In this document: positions 6,765 through 15,001 of the stretch, piece by piece
Layout of the letters: every line of letters begins with the position of its first letter
Position numbering within the stretch: position 1 is the stretch's first letter
Origin: a virus
Virus record (IMG/VR): IMGVR_UViG_3300008516_000123
Coordinates: 1-27,542 of that record
Length of the DNA: 27,542 bases
Direction: 5' to 3' (one strand)
Notes under the pieces: generated by a model
The model's input: the letters and a program-made list of their open reading frames with translations, nothing else
What the model was told of the DNA's origin: nothing
The model's database searches: none
Translations under genes and position numbers: made by a program

Positions 6765-6941
6765 GGGAGAAGGAGAGCGAGCAAAAATAGGCAGCTTCCT
6801 CGGGGGTTGCGGTACAATCGGTATGATGATGATCTTCTGGTCCACCGGTATGGGGATCGTGAAGGTCGGAGCCGATGCTGTACTGGCGCACCCGAAGGCG
6901 GCCAGCACGATACAACAGCAAGCAGCAGCCTCCCGTATCAT
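6741..6941 (-). CDS. Small lipoprotein, candidate o-spanin (Rz1-like)
   Basis: The 66-residue product begins MIRE, then a hydrophobic stretch rich in Ala and Cys ending AAFGC, a probable lipoprotein signal with C18 as the lipidated residue. The lipobox is imperfect because Phe sits at position -2. The mature part is about 49 residues and proline-rich (for example IIPIVPQPPRKLP), as in Rz1-type outer membrane spanins. The start overlaps the transglycosylase stop as ATGA, as is usual for coupled lysis genes. In Gram-negative phages such a protein helps fuse or disrupt the outer membrane at the end of lysis. The 3' end overlaps the convergent 44-residue gene by 24 bases. An alternative is an unrelated small phage lipoprotein. 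Confidence 0.6.
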   Translation of the reverse strand: MIREAAACCCIVLAAFGCASTASAPTFTIPIPVDQKIIIIPIVPQPPRKLPIFARSPSPSVLQELC

Positions 6942-7429
6942 GGCCCTTTCAAATCATCCAGTGCTACATAGAACTTGTCAACGTGCCACTGATTCACGAA
7001 CTGTCCAGTACCGTCACGATGCCGGGCAGAGCCAGCGTTGTACGCTGCTACTGCCTTACCTAGATCTTCATTGTACCTATTGAGGTTGTACCTGAGATAT
7101 GCCCCAATCAAATACACCCCTGTCCTTGGAGTCATTAGAGTCACTGCTAGACGCTTTGGGCCATGTTCAATCCCCTGTTCAGCGGCGTCTAGTAGATTGG
7201 ATCGTACGTCGGGAGGAAGAGCAAATACTGTACGGGACCGGGCGACCCACAGTGCCGTCGATGGCAGAAACTGTCCTACTCCATACGAATGCTCATGGAG
7301 ATGTGGTTCCCACCGAGGCTCAGCATCCTCGTTGGCCCTACTCTCGATCTGGGCTACCGCTCTGAGCCAGTCGGGGTCAAGCTCGTAGTACTCAGCTACC
7401 TCGTCGAAGAGGGGATCTCTGATGTACAC
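6938..7429 (-). CDS. Lytic transglycosylase (SLT fold), probable endolysin
   Basis: This 163-residue protein shows the soluble lytic transglycosylase pattern: catalytic E29 in AQIES, then SYGVGQFLPSTA near residues 48-59, and AVAAYNAGS near 127-135. It cleaves the glycan strands of peptidoglycan. There is no signal peptide, so it would need a holin or release by another route to reach the cell wall. Its place between a single-TM coiled-coil protein and a small lipoprotein argues for a lysis role rather than a virion-bound one. The start codon is GTG, 3 bases after the stop of the upstream gene, with GGGAG about 9 bases before it. Confidence 0.85.
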   Translation of the reverse strand: MYIRDPLFDEVAEYYELDPDWLRAVAQIESRANEDAEPRWEPHLHEHSYGVGQFLPSTALWVARSRTVFALPPDVRSNLLDAAEQGIEHGPKRLAVTLMTPRTGVYLIGAYLRYNLNRYNEDLGKAVAAYNAGSARHRDGTGQFVNQWHVDKFYVALDDLKGP

Positions 7430-7432
7430 CTT

Positions 7433-7705
7433 TCAATTCTCCCGAACTAGTTGGTCGAGCTTCTTCTCCATTCGAGTAAGCTGCTCTCTCAGGTTCCTCT
7501 GGTCAGCCTCGTACACATCCTTCTGCACGTAGTCTTCCTTCACTGTCTGCTCGATAGCGTGACCATCCTCCGGTGTGAACCGATCTCCTGTCTCCATGAA
7601 GGCATACACCCTCATGCCGAAGAAGAGTATGGCTATCAGTACTGCGGTCCCCACCCCTGTTATGATCTTCAGCATAACGTCATCCACTTTTTTGAACTCA
7701 CACAT
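7433..7705 (-). CDS. Single-TM coiled-coil protein, i-spanin- or holin-like
   Basis: The 90-residue protein has a short charged N-terminus, one transmembrane helix at about residues 12-34, and a hydrophilic region ending in a likely coiled coil (about 64-90, with leucines spaced in heptads). This is the layout of inner-membrane spanins such as Rz, although the outer part is shorter than usual. A single-TM holin is the other option. A second in-frame Met at residue 11 lies just before the helix and could give a shorter form. The start overlaps the upstream stop as TAATG. Next to a transglycosylase and a small lipoprotein, it probably belongs to the lysis cassette. Confidence 0.65.
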   Translation of the reverse strand: MCEFKKVDDVMLKIITGVGTAVLIAILFFGMRVYAFMETGDRFTPEDGHAIEQTVKEDYVQKDVYEADQRNLREQLTRMEKKLDQLVREN

Positions 7706-8031
7706 TAGACCCCCAGCGCTCTCGCTCCTCTGGTGGGTTTTGGTTTCGATTTACCACTCACCTGAGTCTTCTTCGCTTGGTCTACAAAGATCTTGTCTGA
7801 CTTGTAGGTGATGGGGTTCACTTTGTCCACGTCCTCTAGTGGTGTACCTTCCCAGACATCGCCGGAGTCATTCACCACTGGGACCCAGCCTAGTCTGAAG
7901 CTCGGTTTGCCGAACTGCCTCTTCGCTGCCTCCCCACATGGACACTCCATTGCACTGGGAGAATCGTCGAAGCGAAGGAACACTTCCTCCTGCCTATGGC
8001 CGTTCGAACAAATGTATTCGTACAAGGGCAT
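7705..8031 (-). CDS. FmdB-like zinc ribbon protein
   Basis: The first 40 residues match the FmdB-type zinc ribbon (MPLYEYICSNGH ... CPCG). Candidate ligands are C8, H12, C30 and C32, so the usual C-x2-C pairs are here replaced by C-x3-H and C-x-C. The rest is a lysine-rich tail ending ARALGV, with no known domain. Such short proteins are common in phages and their role is not established; a regulatory or nucleic acid binding role is only a guess. TAAGGAGTAGCA precedes the ATG. The stop overlaps the next gene as TAATG. Confidence 0.75.
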   Translation of the reverse strand: MPLYEYICSNGHRQEEVFLRFDDSPSAMECPCGEAAKRQFGKPSFRLGWVPVVNDSGDVWEGTPLEDVDKVNPITYKSDKIFVDQAKKTQVSGKSKPKPTRGARALGV

Positions 8032-8040
8032 TGCTACTCC

Positions 8041-11000
8041 TTAGTCCAACAGTTTCCGGAGGGGGCTAGGCTTCGGTGCCAGTGTCCCTTCCTTCTCTGG
8101 TGTCTGAGGTACTGCATTCAACTTGTTGTAGGCCTCATTCACTAGCTCAGATGCCTTGTCCTGCCCTCGACTCTCAGCTATGGCCGTTGCCATCTCAGTG
8201 AACTGCCCTCGGTCCCCTGCTCGGAGCCGCATGATTAGCTGCTGAACCAGCCAGCTATCGTTCTTACCTCTTGATGCCGGAAGTACAGCCGCCGCCGCTC
8301 GGGTTGCTATGCCACTGCCCTCGAACGGTACGTCTTCCAGTGCTGTGTTGCCCAAGGCCCCGCCGATTGAGAAGGGCATGAAGCCTTCACCGAACTGTTG
8401 GAATGCGAACTGCACGCTGTCACTCAGGCCCAGCTCCTTCCCGTCCCGCTCAAACTCCTTGGTCAACATCCAGAACTCTTCCGGTGCAGTGATGAATGAC
8501 TGCACCCAAGGCATCGTCTTCCTGCTCAGGAACAGACCGGTACCCGCCAGAGGATTGAACTCCACCCTCATGCCGGAAGGCTTACGCTTGCCGGGTAGGG
8601 GGAGATTACTTCCCCGCTCTGTATCCATCTGAAGCTCGACACCCATGAAGCCGGGAAGTTCTCGGAACTGCTTGCCCACGTTGAGGTAGATGGGCTTGCC
8701 TTTGTCATCCCGCTCACCGGTGTCCATATGGAAGATGCGTTTGCCCGGCTCGTTCTCGTAGATGTAGTGGCCGGACAATGCCTTGTTCATTAGATTGGCG
8801 TAGAAGAGATACCCCATCGAAGCGTTCCGCCAGTGCTTGATGCCGAGGAACCCCTTCACTGCGTTACTGGACTTCAGCCCCGGTACTGCCTGCATGAAGC
8901 CTAGCCCCGCCTTGATCGAGGAGACGTTCCAGTCCACCGACGTGAAGATGGCCGCCAACATCCGGAGGTTCTTGGGCTTGGACAGTACGTTCTCTGCCCA
9001 CCCTTGGGTTGCGATCTCCCAGTTCTGCCCTCCGAACTCATCGTTGATGTACTTGGCAACCTGCTCTGACAGCATCTCATCATCCATCTCAGCGATCCCC
9101 TTCTTCAAGGGATTGAATACCTTCTTACCACTGAGTACCCCGTCCTTCACTGCCTTCAACTGATTGTAGATCAAGTCGTAGGCTATGACCTTCATCGGTG
9201 TATGGTACTTCTCCCAGACCAGCTCATCGAACTTGTGCTGGACACCGAAGATCTTCTCTAGGTTCTCCATCGCCTTGGGGTTGCCCTTGGTGCCTCGCTG
9301 TACCCCTTCCCGCATGGCCCTCTCGAACTGGTCACGCATCACGTCATGCATGGGCACGCCCACCTTGACGCCAGCGTAGGCCGCCTGCTCAAACGCATCC
9401 CTGAAGGAGTCGGCATTGACCAGAGAGTTGAAGGCATCCCCGGTGTACCAGTCCTTCCGGAACATGTTCTGTGCAATCTTGGCGTTGACCTTCATGCCCC
9501 GCACTGGGTTCAGCAGAGCGATGCTCGACTCCCCTAGCGAGTACATGTGGAAGAAGGCGAACATGAAGTTGGCACGCTTCGCCATGGCCGACAGCTTGTA
9601 GAAAGCGTTCAGGTCTTCTGGCTGCTCAAGGATGTTGCGAAGGTGCTTGGCCCCATCCTCATGGACGACAACCTCACTGTTCTTGATGATGGACTCAGGC
9701 AGCCCATCCCTTGCGATGCGGTCGGTGAATGCTGACCGGAACCGGACATACCCTTTAGGTACTGCCGCCCCGTCCATCACTCGCAGGAAGATCCTCTCCC
9801 CGCTGTCAGAGATAGCCAGCTCGTTCAGGTCCTTGATGAGCTTCTTGGTAGCCATGGCCCTAGAATACTGCGCCTCAACCAAGGCGTAGGTTTCTGCGAT
9901 GTCCATGCTTCGGGGAGTGAGGCCACCCTCCAGCATACCATCACGAACCGACTCGAAGTACCGGTGCTTCTCCAGCTTGGCCGTGACCGGTAGCTGTCGG
10001 TTCCTGATGCGCCCAATCTTCTCCTGCGCCTCCTGCACTGGCTCGATCCACATGTGATGCAGCCAGTCGTCAGCGTAGTCGACAGCCTTGTCACCGATCT
10101 CGGCGTTCAGTTCGTTGATCTCTTTCCACATGGCATCGAACCGGGTGCGGAGATGCTTCTTCCACTCCACCGCTCTGGCCATGTACTCAGTGCCCTTCAG
10201 CCTAGCGACTACGTCTTGGTAGGTATCGTCGGCACCCTTCCAGCCGTTGCCCGTCTCTTCGAGGAAGGCGATCATGTCCTGCCTCACTGCCCGGTCCGGG
10301 ATGTCCTGCTTCATCCGCTGGTAGTTGATGGCCGCATCGAGCATGCCCGAGTCACGGTTGGCCACGTAATGCTTGGCTACCCTGTGTGCCTCAGCCGCTA
10401 CGCCCGTCTTCTGCCAGATGGGGTCAGTGACGCTGGCGATCCACCGCTTGATGGTGCCGGGTGCCTTGCCCTCTGCCTTAGCTGTCTTGTCGATCTCCTG
10501 CCCAGCCTTGACCAGTAGCTTACCCGTGGGGGTGTCAGCGATGGCCTCGTTGCTGGTGATCTCGTCCACTACCTTCTTCGCAGCCTTGGCCTTATCCGCG
10601 GTGGAAGCGGGAACGTCGATCCGCGAAGCGATGCGCTTGGCTTCGAGGTAGAGGTTGGTAGTTATGGTCGGGGGGTGCATGGCCGGGGGTAGCCCACTCA
10701 GTGCACGCTGGTCATCCAGCTCCGCCTTCCTCAATGACACCATATCCTCTTTGCTCAGGTACTTGACCCGAGGCGTGTCAGCAGGCGTCTTGTTGAAGAT
10801 GTGTGCCGGTGCGAGAGCTGGCAGGTTGGGGAGTATCTCAGTGGCCTCCCTACTTGCCCTCTCCTCTATCTGCCGGGTCAACCGGAAGTCAGTCATTATC
10901 TTGTTGATGCGCATGGTGTCTGGTGCCAGGTTCGACCCCTGCTGGATCATGGCCAGCCGCTTACCCTGTGCTTCAGCGATGCTGTTAGCCACCTGTGCCC

Positions 11001-11892
11001 CGTCTACTACCGGGTTGCCTCGACCTACCCCTGCCATCAAGTCCCATGACTTACCGAGAGAGGTAACTGCCTTGGCGTCCCCCTTCAGGGACTTACCCAG
11101 TACCTTTCGCAAAGCCTTAGAGCCGACGAACGCAGTGGTTCCCCAGATCAGGCCTCGGGCGGTTACTCCTAGTGCCTTGGAGCCGATCTTCGCTACCTTA
11201 CCCGCCGGGTTAGCTACTCCTGTGGCTATGTTAGCCCCAGTGTGCCCAACCGCAGCAGAGATCCCCGGCACGAGTAGCCCCGTCTCTTCGCCCTCCGACT
11301 CGTAGAGCTTCTGCGTAGCTATCATCAGGTCGGCCTCTGCATCCACCATCTCGTCGTAGATCCGGTAGTAAGGCATCAGTATTTTGTAGGATAGGGGGAG
11401 ATCATCGGTCCCGCCATCGGGGGACTTCAGCTCTTCCTCCTTCGGAGGGTCGATGCGGTGCATCGTCCACTCCGCCATGCCGGTGCCACCGGGGAGATAC
11501 TTCAGGCCCTTAAATACCGTCTCTCCTGCCAGCATCACCATACCGGGAAGGAGCAACCCCTCAGCCGCCAGTGCCTCCTTCGTGATGGAGCCAAGGTAGC
11601 GATTCCTTGCCGCCTCGTGCTGCTGCTTGAGGTAGTCCTGCGTATTCTCCCGCATGTGACTCTGGCCATCAGGCCCAGTGATGGGCTTGAGATAGCGCTG
11701 TGTGCGGAGCAGGTACTCCTCGTAGGCAGGTATCTCCGTAGCCCCAGCGATCTGCTGAGCCATGCTATCGAGCATACCGGTGTCGATAGGCTCAGGCTGA
11801 TAGGTGTCTATCTGCTGCCCTTGGGAGATAGCGATGTTCCGCGCCCACTGGTCAAGGTGGTCGGACTGTAGCTGGATTGATGTAGTCGTCAT
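8041..11892 (-). CDS. Very large putative internal virion (ejection) protein
   Basis: At 1283 residues this is the longest gene in the window. It has no enzyme motif I recognise. Near the N-terminus are hydrophobic, glycine-containing stretches (about residues 111-122, 205-225 and 245-259) that could enter membranes. The middle is long and helical with many charged residues, and a later segment near FMFAFFHMYSLGESS is again hydrophobic. Size, helical content and position after the tail genes fit the large internal proteins that short-tailed phages eject to carry DNA through the cell envelope. Large polyvalent phage proteins share this look. The ATG at 11892 overlaps the upstream stop as ATGA; an in-frame ATG 32 codons earlier would lie inside the upstream gene and is rejected. 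Confidence 0.65.
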   Translation of the reverse strand: MTTTSIQLQSDHLDQWARNIAISQGQQIDTYQPEPIDTGMLDSMAQQIAGATEIPAYEEYLLRTQRYLKPITGPDGQSHMRENTQDYLKQQHEAARNRYLGSITKEALAAEGLLLPGMVMLAGETVFKGLKYLPGGTGMAEWTMHRIDPPKEEELKSPDGGTDDLPLSYKILMPYYRIYDEMVDAEADLMIATQKLYESEGEETGLLVPGISAAVGHTGANIATGVANPAGKVAKIGSKALGVTARGLIWGTTAFVGSKALRKVLGKSLKGDAKAVTSLGKSWDLMAGVGRGNPVVDGAQVANSIAEAQGKRLAMIQQGSNLAPDTMRINKIMTDFRLTRQIEERASREATEILPNLPALAPAHIFNKTPADTPRVKYLSKEDMVSLRKAELDDQRALSGLPPAMHPPTITTNLYLEAKRIASRIDVPASTADKAKAAKKVVDEITSNEAIADTPTGKLLVKAGQEIDKTAKAEGKAPGTIKRWIASVTDPIWQKTGVAAEAHRVAKHYVANRDSGMLDAAINYQRMKQDIPDRAVRQDMIAFLEETGNGWKGADDTYQDVVARLKGTEYMARAVEWKKHLRTRFDAMWKEINELNAEIGDKAVDYADDWLHHMWIEPVQEAQEKIGRIRNRQLPVTAKLEKHRYFESVRDGMLEGGLTPRSMDIAETYALVEAQYSRAMATKKLIKDLNELAISDSGERIFLRVMDGAAVPKGYVRFRSAFTDRIARDGLPESIIKNSEVVVHEDGAKHLRNILEQPEDLNAFYKLSAMAKRANFMFAFFHMYSLGESSIALLNPVRGMKVNAKIAQNMFRKDWYTGDAFNSLVNADSFRDAFEQAAYAGVKVGVPMHDVMRDQFERAMREGVQRGTKGNPKAMENLEKIFGVQHKFDELVWEKYHTPMKVIAYDLIYNQLKAVKDGVLSGKKVFNPLKKGIAEMDDEMLSEQVAKYINDEFGGQNWEIATQGWAENVLSKPKNLRMLAAIFTSVDWNVSSIKAGLGFMQAVPGLKSSNAVKGFLGIKHWRNASMGYLFYANLMNKALSGHYIYENEPGKRIFHMDTGERDDKGKPIYLNVGKQFRELPGFMGVELQMDTERGSNLPLPGKRKPSGMRVEFNPLAGTGLFLSRKTMPWVQSFITAPEEFWMLTKEFERDGKELGLSDSVQFAFQQFGEGFMPFSIGGALGNTALEDVPFEGSGIATRAAAAVLPASRGKNDSWLVQQLIMRLRAGDRGQFTEMATAIAESRGQDKASELVNEAYNKLNAVPQTPEKEGTLAPKPSPLRKLLD

Positions 11893-13214
11893 TGCGTTAC
11901 CGGAACCTCTCCTTGTGGTGGGGGGTTCTCCATGTAGTACTCGACGCGAGATCGGAGGTAGCCCATGGCTGCGTAGGCGATGCCCCACTGCCCTCGGGAT
12001 GACCCAATGATCTGCTGATACATGGTCTGCAACTCAGGCATGCCGTCCGCCTCAAGGTACATCTTCTGGATGTCCTGTGGCATCTCCTCCATTGAGATGT
12101 ATGGAGATGGGACGGTGGACAGTTCAGTCGGGGGGATCTGCGATGTCAGCTCGGGGAACTCTACCCCGAAGTGCTCCGCCATCGCCTCAGAGACGCCAGC
12201 CGCTGCATCGTTCAGCTCAGGCCTACGCCGGTCAGCCTCTATCTCCCTCAACCGCGATGATGTGCCCTCAATCAACTGGAGGTTGAGTGGAGCGATGTCA
12301 TCTCGCGCCAGCATGGAACGCTGCAAGTCCTCGTTCTGCATGGTGAGGGCTGCGTTCTCCTTGGCCCGTTCCCACTCCTCGCCGTACTGCTGTCGGAAGG
12401 CCTGCGGGTTGTTGCTGAGTTGGCCGTACAGGATCGCCGTTCCCGGTGACTTGGGTCCAGCTCCAATCCCCCATATGCCATCGTCTTCGTTCAGTACCCG
12501 GTCAAGCTCTGCCACCTGTAGCAGTTGACTCTGGCCGGAACGGAGCCGCTCCATCTCTAGGTCCACCAACTGCTGACTGGCTTCCTCTGCACCCGGTGTC
12601 ATGGGTGGGGTGTTGGTCAGCTTCTGGCCGGCAGCTACGATGCTCCCGACTCCCTTGATGGCCCCTCCGATGATCCCACCTGTGACTTGAGCCTTGGTGC
12701 GCTCGATTTCTAGCCGATTGCGGTGGTCCAAGCCCTTCATGTAGATCTCGTTGGAGAGATCAAATGCCGCTTGGTCCTGAGCTTCAGCCTTCAGCACTTC
12801 CTTCTTGCCTTCAGAGATCTCTCCGAGGTAGCTCAGCAGGTCGTCTCGTGGGGTCTCGCCGGGTTCAATGGCATTGACGATTGCATCCATTCCGGGGAGG
12901 CCAGCTTGAGCCGCCTCCATTTCAATTTGATTACCAAGTTGCAGGTCGAGTTCCGCCTTCTGACCGTCTAGTTTCGCCTTCAGGTCTGCGAGTTGCTGCC
13001 CTCGCCTAGCTTCCTTCAGCTTGGACAGGGCAGATGGGATGCCGGGGTTGAACTGAAAGGCCTTCCCTAGCGCCCCGGCAACCTCCGGGTTATCCATGAG
13101 TTCCGGGACCTGAGTCACCAGCTCCAACAGAACGCTCTGCTCTTGCGCAGATCTCTGCTGGTTCTGCTGGTGTACCGCACTCAGCCCGGTCATTGAATCT
13201 TGAAGTAGGCCCAT
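11889..13214 (-). CDS. Putative internal virion protein with glycine-zipper segment
   Basis: This 441-residue protein is mostly helical, rich in Gln, Glu and Leu, with long likely coiled regions in the first 170 residues. A short hydrophobic glycine-zipper-like stretch, GGIIGGAIKGVGSIVAAG, lies near residues 180-197 and could span or disturb a membrane. No catalytic motif is seen. It lies 3 bases after the glycine-rich protein and overlaps the 1283-residue protein as ATGA, so these genes are probably made together. By position and composition it may be part of an ejected internal protein set, but I cannot assign a family. Confidence 0.6.
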   Translation of the reverse strand: MGLLQDSMTGLSAVHQQNQQRSAQEQSVLLELVTQVPELMDNPEVAGALGKAFQFNPGIPSALSKLKEARRGQQLADLKAKLDGQKAELDLQLGNQIEMEAAQAGLPGMDAIVNAIEPGETPRDDLLSYLGEISEGKKEVLKAEAQDQAAFDLSNEIYMKGLDHRNRLEIERTKAQVTGGIIGGAIKGVGSIVAAGQKLTNTPPMTPGAEEASQQLVDLEMERLRSGQSQLLQVAELDRVLNEDDGIWGIGAGPKSPGTAILYGQLSNNPQAFRQQYGEEWERAKENAALTMQNEDLQRSMLARDDIAPLNLQLIEGTSSRLREIEADRRRPELNDAAAGVSEAMAEHFGVEFPELTSQIPPTELSTVPSPYISMEEMPQDIQKMYLEADGMPELQTMYQQIIGSSRGQWGIAYAAMGYLRSRVEYYMENPPPQGEVPVTQ

Positions 13215-13217
13215 ATC

Positions 13218-14330
13218 TTAATTCCCGTAGTAGCCCTGCAACTGCAGATTCATGAGAAACTCCTGCATCGCCCGGTCCTGAGCTAGCTGCTGTCCCTGTA
13301 GCCCGAGGCTTCCGCGCCTGATGTCAAGGTCTCCCAGTCCAAGCTGTCGCTGCAGACCGATGTTTGCGAAGCCAAGATCACGTTCTACATCCAAGCCGGC
13401 ATAGCCTAGGTCAATGTTCTTCAGCCCTAGCATGCGCTGGATGTTCGATTCCTTGTTCCGCAGGTTGGCGTTCGCTATGTTGTTCGCCCCGCCGAATGCA
13501 ATGCCGAGAGACTGATTAGCCATCTGTGCATTGTTCAGGTCGAGGTTGGTGAGAGCACCGGCGAGTTGGTCTAGACCCGCAGCTTCGATACCGGCCAAAC
13601 CCTGTTGGGTAATTCCAGAATCGAATAGAGACTTAGCCGACCCTTGACCCGCCCGTCGCAGGAGCTGATCCCGCATGGCGTTCTTGTTGGTCGCCATCAA
13701 CTGCCGGCGTGAGTCCTCCAAGATCTCGGTGGGCATGCCGGGGTTCTCGAACATGTCCATGAGGCGAGCTTTCATGGGGCCGAAGATGTCTTGGCCAAGC
13801 CCAGCCATACCGGACCTGCCTCCCCCACCGCCACCGCCGCCGCCTCCTCCGCCTCCTCCGCCTCCTCCTGATCCGCCTCCGAGAGCTGCGCCTGCCGCGC
13901 CACCGGTTGCACCTGCACTACCATCCTGCCCTGCACCTACACCCCCTCCTCCACCGCCACCTGCTCCACCCCCCGCGTTTGGGTTGTAGTTCAGGATTCG
14001 ATTGAGGAAGTGGTCAGCAGTGGCCCCGTTGCCGAGGAGTCTGTTGAGCAAGGTAGAGTCGATGTTGGTCTTCTTGCCCTTGTACGCCCCTTTGTTGAAG
14101 AGCTGGGAAAGGACTGTCTGCATCCGGGCTTTCCCACCCTTGAGTCCCTGCATCGCCTCCATTACAGCCGGATCGAATGTCAGGTCCCCATAGTTGAAGC
14201 CCCCTGCCACAGCGTCCTCACGCTGCTTGTCTCTCCTTCTCTTATCCTTCTGGGCCTCATCGCTCACCCGACTATCGTTCTGGTTCGGGCGATTCGGGTT
14301 CGGTCCCGGATTACGTTCATCTTGTGGCAT
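13218..14330 (-). CDS. Glycine-rich structural candidate with C-terminal leucine repeats
   Basis: This 370-residue protein has three parts. Residues 1-118 are polar and basic at first (KRRRDKQRED), then helical. Residues 119-178 are almost pure Gly/Ala/Ser, including 17 glycines in a row at 155-171. Residues 180-370 are helical with short repeats of the type LGL-x2-(I/L)-x-L, 11 to 12 residues long, between 301 and 353. The build suggests two folded parts joined by a flexible linker. No family is recognised. It sits among putative internal virion proteins and shares a start overlap (TAATG) with the upstream gene. The start region (MPQ, ribosome binding site AGGAGGTTTC) closely resembles that of its upstream neighbour. 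Confidence 0.7.
   Translation of the reverse strand: MPQDERNPGPNPNRPNQNDSRVSDEAQKDKRRRDKQREDAVAGGFNYGDLTFDPAVMEAMQGLKGGKARMQTVLSQLFNKGAYKGKKTNIDSTLLNRLLGNGATADHFLNRILNYNPNAGGGAGGGGGGGVGAGQDGSAGATGGAAGAALGGGSGGGGGGGGGGGGGGGGGRSGMAGLGQDIFGPMKARLMDMFENPGMPTEILEDSRRQLMATNKNAMRDQLLRRAGQGSAKSLFDSGITQQGLAGIEAAGLDQLAGALTNLDLNNAQMANQSLGIAFGGANNIANANLRNKESNIQRMLGLKNIDLGYAGLDVERDLGFANIGLQRQLGLGDLDIRRGSLGLQGQQLAQDRAMQEFLMNLQLQGYYGN
13818..13868 (-). repeat. 17-glycine codon run with 9-base tandem repeat
   Basis: These 51 bases encode 17 consecutive glycines. Inside, at 13840-13866, the + strand unit CCGCCTCCT occurs three times in a row. The repeat keeps the reading frame, so gain or loss of units would change linker length only. 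Confidence 0.85.
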
Positions 14331-15001
14331 TAGAAACCTCCTAGCCCGAGGCTAGAGAATAGTCGCTGCAGGGGGTTAGTTGGCCGCACCATCTGAGGCT
14401 GGAACAACCGCATGAGCTGCGCGATAGGGTATGGGTCCGAGATCTGCGGCCTCTGATCTAGCACCGGGCGCTCTCGACTGATCTCATCGAAGAGTCGAGG
14501 GGGTGGCCGGAAGTCGGCACCGGGGTATGGTTGTGGTGTGCCTCGACGCTGGGCCGGTGGAGGTGGGCCTCCTTGGAAGACTCTGTCCCGATCCCGAGAT
14601 AGCTGGTCCTGCACGTCGCTGGGGTCTCTCCGCCCTACTGTGCCGGGGTCGCGCCTTCGGGTATCCTCAGTCCTTCGAGCTGGGCCGGGGCCGGGCATAC
14701 CTAGTCTTCCAACTCCGCCAAGAGTGTCCGACCGCAGGCCGTTACGCCATGCGTTGTACTGGTCCCATGAGGCAAAGCCTCCGGGTGCTGGCCGGGTAGT
14801 CTCTGCACCGGTGAAGTCGTAGGACGGGGTCCTCGGAGGAGGCGGGGAAACCGGGTCGTCCGGTACCGGATCAGCCGGAGCCGGGGTATTGGGCACCCAC
14901 CTGTAAGGCCGCCACTGTCCTCCTCCAGTCCACCGCCCATCCGGATCTGCTCCGGGGGGAGGGCCGGGATAGCCGTCAGGGTAGTCTTGGCCTTGGGGCA
15001 T
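14330..15001 (-). CDS. Proline-rich hypothetical protein
   Basis: This 223-residue protein is very rich in Pro, Gly, Arg and Asp and is probably disordered for most of its length. Proline clusters occur near residues 12-17, 53-57 and 146-150. The C-terminal 50 residues (from about 174) look more ordered, with a hydrophobic end LFSSLGLGGF. No domain is recognised. Both its start and its stop use TAATG overlaps, and it lies among structural genes, so a virion or assembly role is plausible but unproven. Confidence 0.7.
   Translation of the reverse strand: MPQGQDYPDGYPGPPPGADPDGRWTGGGQWRPYRWVPNTPAPADPVPDDPVSPPPPRTPSYDFTGAETTRPAPGGFASWDQYNAWRNGLRSDTLGGVGRLGMPGPGPARRTEDTRRRDPGTVGRRDPSDVQDQLSRDRDRVFQGGPPPPAQRRGTPQPYPGADFRPPPRLFDEISRERPVLDQRPQISDPYPIAQLMRLFQPQMVRPTNPLQRLFSSLGLGGF

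Noticed and set aside
6765-6830. Terminator between the convergent operons
   Set aside because: Only weak, imperfect pairing (GCAGC with GTTGC) and no T-run after it.
6730-6921. Alternative 63-codon minus-strand frame at the operon junction
   Set aside because: It lacks a signal peptide, a ribosome binding site and a coupling overlap, all of which the overlapping lipoprotein frame has at least in part.
10655-11305. 216-codon open frame on the + strand opposite the large internal virion protein
   Set aside because: No domain, no neighbouring genes on that strand, and the minus-strand frame is far longer.
11893-11988. 32-codon N-terminal extension of the large internal virion protein
   Set aside because: It would lie inside the upstream gene, whereas the ATG at 11892 gives the ATGA overlap typical of this genome.
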